Shown piece after piece: positions 1 to 10,716 of a stretch of 64,000 nt of DNA. This DNA comes from Laccaria trichodermophora. Its lineage: Eukaryota > Basidiomycota > Agaricomycetes > Agaricales > Hydnangiaceae. The stretch lies in assembly GCA_018417955.1 (NCBI GenBank), contig JACTVC010000024.1, forward strand, positions 186,001 to 250,000, written 5' to 3'. Position 1 is the first letter of the stretch; each line of letters opens with the position of its first letter. The notes below the pieces were generated by a model, which was not told the DNA's origin, did not search any database, and saw nothing but the letters and a program-made list of their open reading frames with translations. The translations under genes and the position numbers were made by a program.

Positions 1-357
1 GTGGTATGATGTGCTACTTGATGACTAGGCTGTTTTGGGCTTTGCCGGATCTGTGACATCATAATGATCAATGAAAGTGTATGCAGATCTTAAAGTATTT
101 GGTGGAGGGGTGAGCAAGTGCTCAGGGGAAAATATGGACCTTGTGGTTGGACACAAGTGGTAACATTGGACATGATGGGGAGGCATTAGAGCAGTTTGAG
201 CGAAGAAGTTGCAGCTTATCAAGTCCATAGGTTGTCATTGTTCTCTTGTCATTATACAAGAACAAGAAACACTACAACAGTTGGGACATGGTCGCCGTTG
301 CTATGGAAAATGAGCCTTTAAAGAGTCAGTGGACTGCAACACCCTCCTTGACTTTTA

Positions 358-1190
358 ATGGCAGACCTAATGATTGAACATGCCGAACGTATCTTACAAC
401 GAGATATTATCGCACCAACCGCTCTCAAAAAATTTCACAGGGATATCCTGAAGTCTTTGTGTCAAACGTTCCAACTATCTGTCCCCTTGACTGCCAAAAG
501 AAACCGTGTGGAGCCTACCAAAACCGACTACGAGAATGCTCTAATAAATTTTGTGAGATAATGCTGCCAGATAGATGCGCTGAAATAAACTTACTCCAAT
601 TTCAGGTGTTGGGTAGGCATGGAGATAGTCAAGCCGATATTGTGATGGGTATTGAGGCAGTGGTGGTCAATATGCGGAGCTTGCCTTTAGAACCTCTCCT
701 GGTGGACAAAGACGAAGCTGCAGCTGAAGTTCGCGAAAAACTGCAAAGCATTCCTGAAGTTCCCCATCGCATACCCCGCATATGACACTTTGAAGGGCCA
801 AAAGACTGGTGTCACAGACAAGAGATTGATGTCAAGTGCAATGACAATGGAGACCTCGACCTCTTCACAGTCCTTCAAAAGCTTTGCATGAACGGAAAAG
901 TTGTGATAAGAATGATAAGCCAAAATCTTCACCTTGCTAAAGGCCTTTATAGGTTTTGGATCCATGGAAGCTGTGGCCGTTTCTTGAGTACAAGGTGAAC
1001 ATACTTGAAGCTGACAACATTGACTTGCTCTTTAAAGATGGCTACGTACGTGTAATCAGTGAGAGGACATCAATCAACAAGATGTTATTGATACAACTCA
1101 TCTCATTCTCTAGTTCAACCAGAAAAGCATCCCTGACGGGTTTTCCTTGAGTATTGCAAACTCCCCATACAACCTCAGGCTCACCGATTA
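358..1190 (+). pseudogene. Decayed multi-exon gene of unknown family
   Basis: Seen: exon 1 (358-552) starts at an ATG and ends at a GTGAGA donor; a 53-nt intron with a TTTCAG acceptor leads in frame into exon 2 (606 onward). Exon 2 stays in one frame to about 991 except for a TGA at 783-785, after which coding-like sequence continues (HFEGPKDW, then LDLFTVLQKL) to an ACAAG/GTGAAC donor. Further coding-like sequence lies around 1080-1190 (IDTTHLIL, then SIPDGFSLSIANSP) with an in-frame TAG. I do not recognise the protein. The first exon is helical and looks distantly SAP-like, which is only an impression. Two in-frame stops argue for a pseudogene. From 1190 to 1720 I see no supported gene. Confidence 0.45.
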
Positions 1191-1721
1191 CAATTGACTG
1201 GGCCATTACCGGTCAATCACTCATCTTTTGTATATTCATTTCTAAAACTATAGCTACATATGTACTACAAACATATTGGTTCCCCAGTGTCATAATGAGT
1301 GAGTGGGTGTGGGAGGAAAAGGGGCAACAGCAACGCGCTGAGTTGGTTTTGACAACAGCTACTTTAGGGCAGCCTGACATCTTTTCACATGATCTTCGTA
1401 AGGCTCCCCTAAAGTCACTCAAGCCAATAGACGCCAAACCACACAAACACCACTCCCACTCACAGGAATTCGGGGAGAACTAGTGTTGCACCTGCAATTG
1501 AACGAGCATTCGGAATGTACTAAATCATGTCAATATAGAATATATACACAGAGTAGACTAAACTGATGAGCCTAGGGGCGGATTTGATCAAAAAAGCATA
1601 AGAAACAATCATTCCAGCACTTGGAAATTCCTTAGATCATCCCCGTCACCAAGGCTAACTGGTCGGATTGCATGATAGGTGGTTCGTAATTCTTGAGCTG
1701 CAGAAGTGGTTTTTTTGGATC

Positions 1722-2100
1722 TTATAATGCACATCGACCATTATTGTACTTTGCAACCTTCAGAAGCTCACTGCGAAGCTGACTGCTAAGTGGCACAATG
1801 AGTTCCCCCTCCATCGTTGGATGGAGGGGCAGCAGATATTGGAATGGTATTTCTGGGGTTTTGAAGTTGATTGAGACCTTCACAATACTGCCACCAATTG
1901 CGGACAAGAATTGTGCATACTTGCCATGGTAAATCCCCCCTTCATACCATTTTGATGGATCATGTACTATCAATCTGAATTTGTACTTTTTGAAGGTTTC
2001 ATTGGCCAACCAATACGGAACTGCCTCTGGAGGTGTTTCATCCCCCTCATCCAGGTTTTGCTGAGGTGTTCTTGACGAAGGGTCCCATGCTGGCACCAGT
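1722..2100 (-). pseudogene. C-terminal piece of KOW-like repeat-family protein
   Basis: Minus-strand open frame beginning PAWDPSSRTP and ending at the stop at 1722. The AWDPSSRTP motif followed by a YWLAN..F.KY hydrophobic domain is the usual tail of a KOW-domain protein family that I recall as highly repeated in mushroom genomes. Its upstream part (KOW segment, 5473-5915) lies on the same strand 3.4 kb away, separated by the foldback at 2155-5472. A TAACAG acceptor-like site precedes the segment, so it may once have been an exon. Inferred: the gene was split by the insertion. Function of the family is unknown to me. Confidence 0.55.
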
Positions 2101-2259
2101 AGCTGTTACTTTCATATATGAATAATGGATACTTTCCCAAAAAGCATCTTATATCAGAATGGGTAGTTGCCTGCTGGACAGTTTGCCAAGGGGACAGTTT
2201 ACCAAGAGTCATAATGTGCCATTGGTGTAGGCTGTACATAGGGTGTGCTGATGAGCTCG

Positions 2260-2690
2260 GGGTTGTGCTCACTGTTGGTGACGACGTCGGGCACTGTTTG
2301 CAGGGTCCAGGGCGGATTTCCAAATATGGTAATATAGCCAAGAATAGCCAGAAAATAGCCAAAAAATCAGAAAAAAATGGGGGATGGTGCTCACTGTTAG
2401 TGATGATGTCAGGCACTGTTTTCAGGGTCCATGGCACATTGCCAAATATGGTAATATATCCAAAAATAGCCAGAAAATAGCGAAAAAATCAGAAAAAAAT
2501 CGCAGGTGGTGCTCACTGTTAGTGATGACATTGGGGTTGTTTTCAGGGTCCAGAGTGCATTGCCAAATATGGTAATATATCCAAAAATAGCCAGAAAATA
2601 GCAGAAAAATTGGAAAAACATATGAATGGTGTACAGAACATCAGGCACTGCCTTCAGGGTCCACTTCAGGGTCCATCCCAAAAGGGAAAT
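2260..2690 (+). repeat. Tandem about 114-bp repeats in left arm of foldback I
   Basis: Imperfect direct repeats, each containing TATAGCCA or TATATCCA, AGCCAGAAAATAG, GGTGCTCACTGTTAGTGATGA and CAGGGTCC. The mirrored array lies at 4820-5400 with one more unit. A related but non-palindromic array occurs at 51110-51720. Confidence 0.7.
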
Positions 2691-2739
2691 ATGACCTGGT
2701 GTGACTAAAAGTGAAGAAAAGCAAGATGAGAATGATTTT

Positions 2740-3055
2740 ACCTATCAGGGTCCATGTAATGGGATGTTGGGATGATGGTCACATGACCAATTACCAAAAG
2801 TGGTCAAAAAACGAAAGTTGTAGCCCTACACTGTAGCTTTCTGAATCTGTTTGAATTATGTTCTGAAGTGCTCCCGTTGTGGAGATATGAGGTAAAGGAA
2901 TTTCAAAAGCATTGCGTTTTTTTTTTGTTTTTTGTGTTTTTCTCCATGAAAACAAAACCAAATAACATGATTTCAGTATATTTAGAAAGCTAAAAGAAAG
3001 GGCTACAATTATTGTATTGCGGGAAAAATGACCAAAAAAGGAAGGTGCATGCCCT
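2740..3055 (+). repeat. Shared core module (left arm of foldback I)
   Basis: Sequence of about 315 bp containing GGTCACATGACCAATTACCA, AAAGTTGTAGCCCTACACTG, GAAGTGCTCCCGTTGTGGAG and GGAAGGTGCATGCCCTAC. It recurs inverted at 4458-4773, at 16695-17010, partly inverted at 17366-17525, and at 51800-52100. It therefore defines a family of related foldback and single-arm elements. Confidence 0.75.
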
Positions 3056-5472
3056 ACAGATATAGACTACCAAGTTTACTGATAGACTACAAAAAAGTTG
3101 GACTTAGACTACATAGTTTACTGATACACTATAAAAGACTACAAAGTTTACTGACCCATACAAAAGACTACAAAAGTTTATAGACTACCAAATTTACTGA
3201 TAGACTATAAAAGTGAGACCCAGACTACAAAAGCTTGGACTTAGACTACAAAGTTTGTAGTGTCCGCTTTTTGTCATTACAAAAGTTTGTAGTGTCCGCT
3301 TTTTCATTAGAAAGTCTGTATTGTCTGCTTTTTGAGACTACAAAAGTTTGTAGTGTGCGCTTTTTCATTAGAAAAGTTTGTAGTATCCGCTTTTTGAGAC
3401 TACAAAAGTTATCATGCACAAGTTGTCTTGCACATCAGGAAAGGCCATCCTAAGCCTTTCATATTGATACATGCTGTCCTATCTGAAAAGATGATTGGAA
3501 GCTCATGTGGGGATATGCTGAAGGATTGACATGACTTTAAATATTGCTATTGCCACATCAGCAGTTTCTCACATCATTACTTACTGTCCTATCATAAAAC
3601 ATAATTATCAGTTCATGTGGGGATATGGCTAAAAAATTGATATGATATCAGCAGTTTTTTGACATCATGACCAAGTTACCTTTCATCCTGTCTGCTTTCA
3701 CATTTATAGCTACTGGCCTGTATGAAACATAGTCAACTTTGATACATTCATGTGGGGGTATCACTGAAGGATTGACATAACATCACCAGTTTTTGACATC
3801 ATGACCAACTTGGCTTTTGATGATGGGCTGATCCATCCTTGGAGGTGTCTTCAAGTCAGGTCATGTTGTAAGTTGACCATGTATTGAGTAGATATCAACA
3901 TGAATAGCCACCTCTAGCTGAAAGCCAACTTGGGCATGATGTGAGAAACTGCTGATGTGGCAATAGCAATATTTAAAGTCATGTCAATTCTTCAGCATAT
4001 CCCCACATGAGCTTCCAATCATCTTTTCAGATAGGACAGCATGTATCAATATGAAAGGCTTAGGATGGCCTTTCCTGATGTGCAAGACAACTTGTGCATG
4101 ATAACTTTTGTAGTCTCAAAAAGCGGATACTACAAACTTTTCTAATGAAAAAGCGCACACTACAAACTTTTGTAGTCTCAAAAAGCAGACAATACAGACT
4201 TTCTAATGAAAAAGCGGACACTACAAACTTTTGTAATGACAAAAAGCGGACACTACAAACTTTGTAGTCTAAGTCCAAGCTTTTGTAGTCTGGGTCTCAC
4301 TTTTATAGTCTATCAGTAAATTTGGTAGTCTATAAACTTTTGTAGTCTTTTGTATGGGTCAGTAAACTTTGTAGTCTTTTATAGTGTATCAGTAAACTAT
4401 GTAGTCTAAGTCCAACTTTTTTGTAGTCTATCAGTAAACTTGGTAGTCTATATCTGTAGGGCATGCACCTTCCTTTTTTGGTCATTTTTCCCGCAATACA
4501 ATAATTGTAGCCCTTTCTTTTAGCTTTCTAAATATACTGAAATCATGTTATTTGGTTTTGTTTTCATGGAGAAAAACACAAAAAACAAAAAAAAAACGCA
4601 ATGCTTTTGAAATTCCTTTACCTCATATCTCCACAACGGGAGCACTTCAGAACATAATTCAAACAGATTCAGAAAGCTACAGTGTAGGGCTACAACTTTC
4701 GTTTTTTGACCACTTTTGGTAATTGGTCATGTGACCATCATCCCAACATCCCATTACATGGACCCTGATAGGTAAAATCATTCTCATCTTGCTTTTCTTC
4801 ACTTTTAGTCACACCAGGTCATATTTCCCTTTTGGGATGGACCCTGAAGTGGACCCTGAAGGCAGTGCCTGATGTTCTGTACACCATTCATATGTTTTTC
4901 CAATTTTTCTGCTATTTTCTGGCTATTTTTGGATATATTACCATATTTGGCAATGCACTCTGGACCCTGAAAACAACCCCAATGTCATCACTAACAGTGA
5001 GCACCACCTGCGATTTTTTTCTGATTTTTTCGCTATTTTCTGGCTATTTTTGGATATATTACCATATTTGGCAATGTGCCATGGACCCTGAAAACAGTGC
5101 CTGACATCATCACTAACAGTGAGCACCATCCCCCATTTTTTTCTGATTTTTTGGCTATTTTCTGGCTATTCTTGGCTATATTACCATATTTGGAAATCCG
5201 CCCTGGACCCTGCAAACAGTGCCCGACGTTGTCACTAACAGTGAGCACCATCCCCCATTTTTTTCTGATTTTTTCCCTATTTTATTGCTATTTTTCATTT
5301 GGAAATGCGCATATTTCCTTATTTGGAAATGCGCCCTGGACCCTGAAAACAGTGCCCGACGTCGTCACTAACAGTGAGCACAACCACTGAGCTCACTCAC
5401 GTCCTCTATAGCCTACGTTGATGACACATCATGACTCTTGGTAAACTGTCCAGCAGGCAACTACCCATTCTG

Positions 5473-5915
5473 AATGCTTCAGGTAACAGCACTGGCTGAT
5501 GCTGGACTTCCTGGTATATCTCTGGGGAGTGGAAGAGGAGTCAAGCATATGAGAGATGACAGTTCTGCTTCATGAGTTAATTAAATCAAGATGAAAGATG
5601 AACTTACAGAATGCGTAAATGGATGAGAGGAAAACTTTCAACTCTCATTGTGGATATAGCTGTAGCATTCAGCTCAACCTGTGCATCTCCTTGCGGGGTT
5701 GTAGATTTGATTCTTCCATGGTAACCTTTAAAATTCCCATGAACCACCCCTACTTCTTTGCCTTCATATCGGCGGTTGGGATTTTCGTTTATTCTGACTT
5801 TCCGGCCTCCATCGGGATCTTGCTTCCTTTTTTTGTTGATCATTTTGATGATTGTGTACTGCCTGTTCGGGGGTGGGGGTGGTATTGGACGTATTGTTGT
5901 CCACACAAATGGCGA
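5473..5915 (-). pseudogene. KOW-like domain segment of repeat-family protein, fused to KDZ fragment
   Basis: Minus-strand reading continues from the KDZ fragment into a proline run, a basic stretch (INKKRKQDPDGG), then RRYEGKEVGVVHGNFKGYHG, which fits a KOW motif (basic loop with the GNFKGYHGRIK signature). The exon ends at 5608 with a CTGTAAGT donor; an acceptor (CCCCAG) near 5522 opens the next exon, which reads LLPEAFRMGSCLLDSLP before running into the foldback. Known: KOW motifs occur in Spt5 and ribosomal proteins and bind RNA or protein. Here it belongs to a repeated mushroom family of unknown role. The continuation is at 1722-2100. Confidence 0.6.
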
Positions 5916-6880
5916 AGAATAGGGACAAAGGGTAGCCAGATCCCCGCGAGCTGTACTAGTGATGCTGTGCTCAAAGTTGCCTTGCCCATGGCACTTCATG
6001 AGCTTTAGGTGGTGAAACTCACGAATCATGCGCATGAGGGACTTATATTGAGTCCAACAGACTTGTAAGTGACTGGAATTTTACAATGCATACCAAACTT
6101 ACCTTAGGAATCTCGAGCTCAGTGTTATCAGTGAGGAACTTGAGGGCCCTGTAGAATTCGTGACCAGAGAGTTTTCCTGACAGCGTAATGACATGGAAGA
6201 GTTCCAGAAGCCAAAATGTTGTGCACGTCTGTGGTTGATGGATTGTCACGGGAAACCATTCCGCGCAGAGGAGCTGCTGCTGATTGGAGATAACCCTTTG
6301 GTCACAGCCACAGAAGTCCACAGCCACATAGTGGAGGCCATTGGTATGGAGGACTGAAGTCCTTGTGGCCAGGCTGGGGTAGCAAGCAAGTCGAATTGAC
6401 ATGTCCAAGCTGAACTCGCAGCCCCATCGATCTGAGCAAGATCTTCTCAAAAAAAATACCATTCCACTTCTAAAAGCTAATAAGAACTGAGAAAGTCAGA
6501 ATGATAGAAACAAACCTGGATGATATGCAAGGGGAGGCACTCATGATGCTTCAAGCAGCAATCAAGGCACTCTCTCAAATGGCCCATACAATCATTGCAA
6601 TGGTAGACGCCCCCCCCTGTGCAGCAAGACATACAGTCATCCATCAACCTGTCTCCCCGTCCCTCTAGCCTCAACATTTCCAACAAATACTCTTCTTGAT
6701 AACCAGGGTCTTGGGGTGTAGCTCTGGCCCACTCATGTAGAGGGGCATCCTGAACATTGTGAAATTGGTAACAATATGTGGTGGACATGTGAAAACTTAC
6801 CGAGGTTGGATACCAGTTAGCCGCGACCTTCTCGGCTACAGTTCCCTCTCCCAAATCAAGAGTCGTCTCTTCTACATTGT
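5916..6880 (-). pseudogene. KDZ transposase, N-terminal half (CxC2 cluster plus core start), frameshifted
   Basis: The first segment (6854-6520) carries the CxC2 cysteine cluster: CMSCC, CNDCMGH, CLDCCLKHHECLPLHI, preceded by EEYLLEMLRLEGRGD. After a short intron, the next exon reads KWNGIFFEKI and MGLRVQLGH, then LHTNGLHYVAVDFCGC, QLLCAEWFPVT, QTCTTFWLLELFH and FLTDNTELEIPK. These are hallmark KDZ transposase segments. A frame change near 6350, between GHKDFS and VLHTNG, breaks the reading frame. The last piece (RMIREFHHLKLMK, GDLATLCP) ends at about 5916, where KOW-family sequence begins. The catalytic C-terminal half is missing. The upstream end stops at the repeat junction near 6887. Confidence 0.75.
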
Positions 6881-6886
6881 CGTATC

Positions 6887-6902
6887 ACTAGTGGCTACCA
6901 CT
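6887..6902. other. Junction motif ACTAGTGGCTACCACT (copy 1)
   Basis: A 16-bp near-palindrome separating the KDZ fragment from the 86-bp repeat region. One-mismatch copies occur at 15891-15906 and, reverse-complemented, at 18249-18264, both ends of foldback II. It may be a terminal inverted repeat end or a preferred target. Confidence 0.55.
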
Positions 6903-6949
6903 ATTTATGATTAATCTATGACAACTGTTGTCAAAAGCTAATGACTAAC

Positions 6950-7645
6950 TTAGATGAGTTTTGAAGAGTGAACATGGTAGATAGAAGTGGGGTGTTGGTG
7001 AAAACAATGGGGGAAAGCTGCTGGGGGATGCTGACTTAGATGAGTTTTGAATAGTGAACATGGCAGATAGAAGTGGGGTGTTGGTGAAAACAATGGGGGA
7101 AAGCTGCTGGGGGATGCTAACTTAGATGAGTTTTGGGTGGTGAATATGGCAGATAGAAGTGGGGTGTTGGTGAAAATAATGGGGGAAAGCTGCTGGGGGA
7201 TGCTAACTTAGATGAGTTTTGAATAGTGAACATGGTAGATAGAAGTGGGGGAGTGGTAAAAACAATGGGGGAAAGCTGCTGGGGGATGCTAACTTAGATG
7301 AGTTTTGAAGAGTGAACATGGTAGATAGAAGTGGGTTGTTGGTGAATACAATGGGGGAAAGCTGCTGGGGGATGCTAACTTAGATGAGTTTTGAATAGTG
7401 AACATGGCAGATAGAAGTGGGGGAGTGGTAAAAACAATGGGGGAAAGCTGCTGGGGGATGCTAACTTAGATGAGTTTTGAATAGTGAACATGGCAGATAG
7501 AAGTGGGGGAGTGGTAAAAACAATGGGGGAAAGCTGCTGGGGGATGCTGACTTAGATGAGTTTTGAAGAGTGAACATGGTAGATAGAAGTGGGGTGTTGG
7601 TGAATACAATGGGGGAAAGCTGCTGGGGGATGTTAACTTAGTTGA
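6950..7645 (+). repeat. 86-bp minisatellite array, about 8 units
   Basis: Successive TAGATGAGTTTTG starts fall 86 bp apart (for example 6951, 7037, 7123, 7209, 7295, 7381, 7467, 7553). Each unit contains GATAGAAGTGGGGTGTTGG and GGGGGAAAGCTGCTGGGGGA. The same unit is present in reverse complement at 8535-9690 and in the + orientation again at 63660-64000. No protein should be called here. Confidence 0.9.
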
Positions 7646-7689
7646 GTTCACATTGAGAGTGGACAACTCCCTCTGGCAACCCTCCATTG

Positions 7690-8530
7690 TTCATCATTCA
7701 ATTCAACCTCAATAGCTGTCATAGAATAGAACTATACATGGTTTAAAATGGGCAGAACTTTGGGTTGTGATTTGGATAAGAAAAAAAAAGCAATGTGCAA
7801 AATATTGAGAGAACTGTGCCAGAAAAACCAAGTTTTTTTTTCTGAAACTGGGACCCCAGATACCCCATGACACTGGTCGGAAATGTTCTAGCCATGTGAC
7901 AAGGCAAAATTTTTTTTTAGCAGTGTGACATGCTTAAAACACATCCGAGCGATGTCACACCACTGAAACATTTCTAGTCACTCTGGCACACCTCAAACAT
8001 TTCTGGCCAGTTTGACTTGGCTCAAACATTTCTTACCAGTCTGACACCCTTCAAACATTTCTGACCACTTTCACTTGACTAGGATATTTTTGAACACAAT
8101 TTATCTACCCAAATATTTCTGGTCACAATATTAGAGGTCAAACATTTTCTATCAAATCCAATAATATATTTCTATCCAAAGGCCAAAAAAAAAATGGCCA
8201 GAGGATCTATTAGACTGGATAATTTTTCAAGATTTCCTAGCTAATAGCTTGTTCAAGGTGGGTGACTGAAGTGATAACAAACCTGTTTTCATTGAAATCC
8301 TGCATCACTTCTATGTCTACTCATAAACTCTGACCCAGAACTATGCACCGAAAAAACATGCCTCTCTTTGGGCCACTGGAGTTAGTGGCTAGCTTGGTGT
8401 TGTCATGGTTCATGATGATGTCTGCACTATTTCCTAATTGGGCCATTTCCTAATTGGGAAAAGTGTTACACTTTTTTCTTCCATACCTAATGTCAGGCAC
8501 ACTGTGCATTTCAGTCAGGAACTATTTCCC
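7690..8530. repeat. Spacer with short aaacatttct-type repeats between inverted 86-bp arrays
   Basis: Between 7970 and 8150 the motif CAAACATTTCTGACCA and close variants recur every 30-40 bp. The remainder has no recognisable gene. The motif resembles the arrays at 9880-10370 and 62570-63440. Confidence 0.5.
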
Positions 8531-8534
8531 ACAC

Positions 8535-9690
8535 TCTTCTTCTATCTACCATGTTCACTCTTCAAAACTCATCTAAGTCAGCATCCCCCAGCAGCTTTCC
8601 CCCATTGTTTTTACCACTCCCCCACTTCTATCTGCCATGTTCACTATTCAAAACTCATCTAAGTTAGCATCCCCCAGCAGCTTTCCCCCATTGTTTTTAC
8701 CACTCCCCCACTTCTATCTACCATGTTCACTCTTCAAAACTCATCCCCCAGCAGCTTTCCCCCATTGTTTTCACCAACACCCCACTTCTATCTACCATGT
8801 TCACTATTCAAAACTCATCTAAGTTAGCATCCCCCAGCAGCTTTCCCCCATTATTTTCACCAACACCCCACTTCTATCTGCCATATTCACCACCCAAAAC
8901 TCATCTAAGTTAGCATCCCCCAGCAGCTTTCCCCCATTGTTTTTACCACTCCCCCACTTCTATCTGCCATGTTCACTATTCAAAACTCATCTAAGTTAGC
9001 ATCCCCCAGCAGCTTTCCCCCATTGTTTTCACCAACACCCCACTTCTATCTACCATGTTCACTCTTCAAAACTCATCTAAGTTAGCATCCCCCAGCAGCT
9101 TTCCCCCATTGTTTTTACCACTCCCCCACTTCTATCTACCATGTTCACTATTCAAAACTCATCTAAGTCAGCATCCCCCAGCAGCTTTCCCCCATTGTTT
9201 TCACCAACACCCCACTTCTATCTACCATGTTCACTCTTCAAAACTCATCTAAGTTAGCATCCCCCAGCAGCTTTCCCCCATTGTTTTTACCACTCCCCCA
9301 CTTCTATCTACCATGTTCACTATTCAAAACTCATCTAAGTTAGCATCCCCCAGCAGCTTTCCCCCATTGTTTTCACCAACACCCCACTTCTATCTACCAT
9401 GTTCACTCTTCAAAACTCATCTAAGTTAGCATCCCCCAGCAGCTTTCCCCCATTGTTTTTACCACTCCCCCACTTCTATCTACCATGTTCACTATTCAAA
9501 ACTCATCTAAGTTAGCATCCCCCAGCAGCTTTCCCCCATTATTTTCACCAACACCCCACTTCTATCTGCCATATTCACCACCCAAAACTCATCTAAGTTA
9601 GCATCCCCCAGCAGCTTTCCCCCATTGTTTTTACCATGCCCCCACTTCTATCTGCCATATTCACCTCTCAAAACTCATCTAAATTTCTCC
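8535..9690 (-). repeat. 86-bp minisatellite array, about 13 units (3' outer end of element A)
   Basis: Reverse complement of the 6950-7645 array: CCCCCAGCAGCTTTCCCCCA, ACCAACACCCCACTTCTATC and CATGTTCACTCTTCAAAACT per unit. Units alternate between a CACCAACACCCC and a TACCACTCCCCC subtype. It lies directly outside the terminal inverted repeat of element A, matching the position of the 63660-64000 array beside element B. Confidence 0.9.
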
Positions 9691-9765
9691 CCAGAACCCC
9701 TGCTCAGTGTCTCTCTCTATATTTGATTTGACCAAAGTCCCCTCCACCCTCTGCCTCTACTTCAG

Positions 9766-9866
9766 CTCTGAGATCTCCAAGTGCACCATAGCATCCCCCA
9801 GTCAAACCCCCACATGTGATATCAAACATCACACCCAACCCACTTTCACAAACAAGGATTCTTCAA
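9766..9866. repeat. Terminal inverted repeat, 3' end of element A
   Basis: Contains GAGATCTCCAAGTGCACC, CCCCCAGTCAAACCCCCACA, TGTGATATCAAACATCACAC and CCCACTTTCACAAACAAGG. Its reverse complement occurs at 63440-63515 (3' end of element B) and, in part, at 15535-15570 (5' side of A). Its direct copy is at 57190-57310 (5' end of element B). This fits terminal inverted repeats of a DNA transposon. Confidence 0.65.
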
Positions 9867-9879
9867 TAATAAATATGAA

Positions 9880-10370
9880 CTACTGCCTACTTTTTCTCAC
9901 CAATATTTCTTCAGAACTCAAACATTTCTTAACTTGTCAAAAATATCTAAAAGATATCAAAAAGATTTCTTAGTTTGCAAAACATTTTTTGCTCCAGGCA
10001 AATATTTATTCAAAAGAATTCTTTGCAAGCCAAACATTTCCAAATACAATAACAAATATCTCACAAAGATTTCTTATCCAATCAAAGATCTTTGAACTTG
10101 TAAACATTTCTGAATACAATAAGAAATGTTTCACAAAGATTTCTCGTCAATACAAACATTTTGAAGAAGATTTCTTATCCAATCAAAGATCTTTGAACTA
10201 AACATTTCCGAATACAATAAGAAATGTTTCACAAAGATTTCTCATCAGTACAAACATCTTTTAACTTGGTAAGAAATACTTGGGCCCAATCATTTCTGAA
10301 GTCAAAAATATCTCACAAAGATTTCTTAACTCAGCCAAACATTTTTGAACTTGTCAACAAACTATTCACC
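9880..10370 (-). repeat. aaacatttct / agaaatgttt tandem array of element A
   Basis: Imperfect repeats of about 45-65 bp built on AAACATTTCTGAATACAATA and CACAAAGATTTCT. The equivalent array in element B (62570-63440) reads AAGAAATGTTTGGCT and AAGAAATCTTTGT in the opposite orientation, so the array is part of the element. Small open frames here are not genes. Confidence 0.75.
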
Positions 10371-10429
10371 ATCTTTCATGAAAACACATTTTGATGTGGT
10401 GGTAGACATCAAGGATAGACTAGTTTCAG

Positions 10430-10690
10430 TTCAAAAGAAAGCAGTAATAAGACAATTGTAGAGTAAAGTTATGACATGGATCAAAAAGAGGGGCAAGTAG
10501 TAAGGAGGGACTCAATGGTAAGCAAGATAAAATGGTTGTAAAATGAAGGGACAGCTGGTAAGGGGAAAGCAGTAATAAGACGATTGTAGAGTAAAGTTAT
10601 GACATGGATCAAAAAGAGGGGCAAGTAGGAAGGAGGGACTCAATGGTAAGCAAGATAAAACAGTTGTAAAGTGAAGGGACAGCTAATAAA
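10430..10690 (-). repeat. Tandem duplication of about 128 bp downstream of gene A
   Basis: Two near-identical copies containing AGCAGTAATAAGACAATTGT, GAGTAAAGTTATGACATGGA and GGAGGGACTCAATGGTAAGC. A diverged version follows the gene in element B (62280-62520). Confidence 0.75.
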
Positions 10691-10716
10691 AGGATTGTAA
10701 AGTTAAACATACTTAA

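Larger units (their letters stand above)
2155..5472. mobile_element. Foldback element I (near-perfect long inverted repeat)
   Basis: The left arm (2155-3577) and right arm (3936-5472) are reverse complements around a spacer of about 358 bp. Symmetry is exact over long stretches: frames at 3235-3453 and 4060-4278 encode the same 72 residues, as do 2409-2681 and 4832-5104 (90 residues) and 2384-2575 and 4938-5129 (63 residues); each pair sums to 7513. The right arm carries one extra tandem unit of about 114 bp near 5240-5350. No protein-coding gene is credible inside. The outer about 100 bp of both arms carry the same coding sequence of the interrupted gene. I found no clean target duplication. 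Confidence 0.8.

Noticed and set aside
7466..9252. Small proteins of FPPLFLPLPHFYLPCSLFKT type
   Set aside because: They are translations of the 86-bp minisatellite in arbitrary phase.
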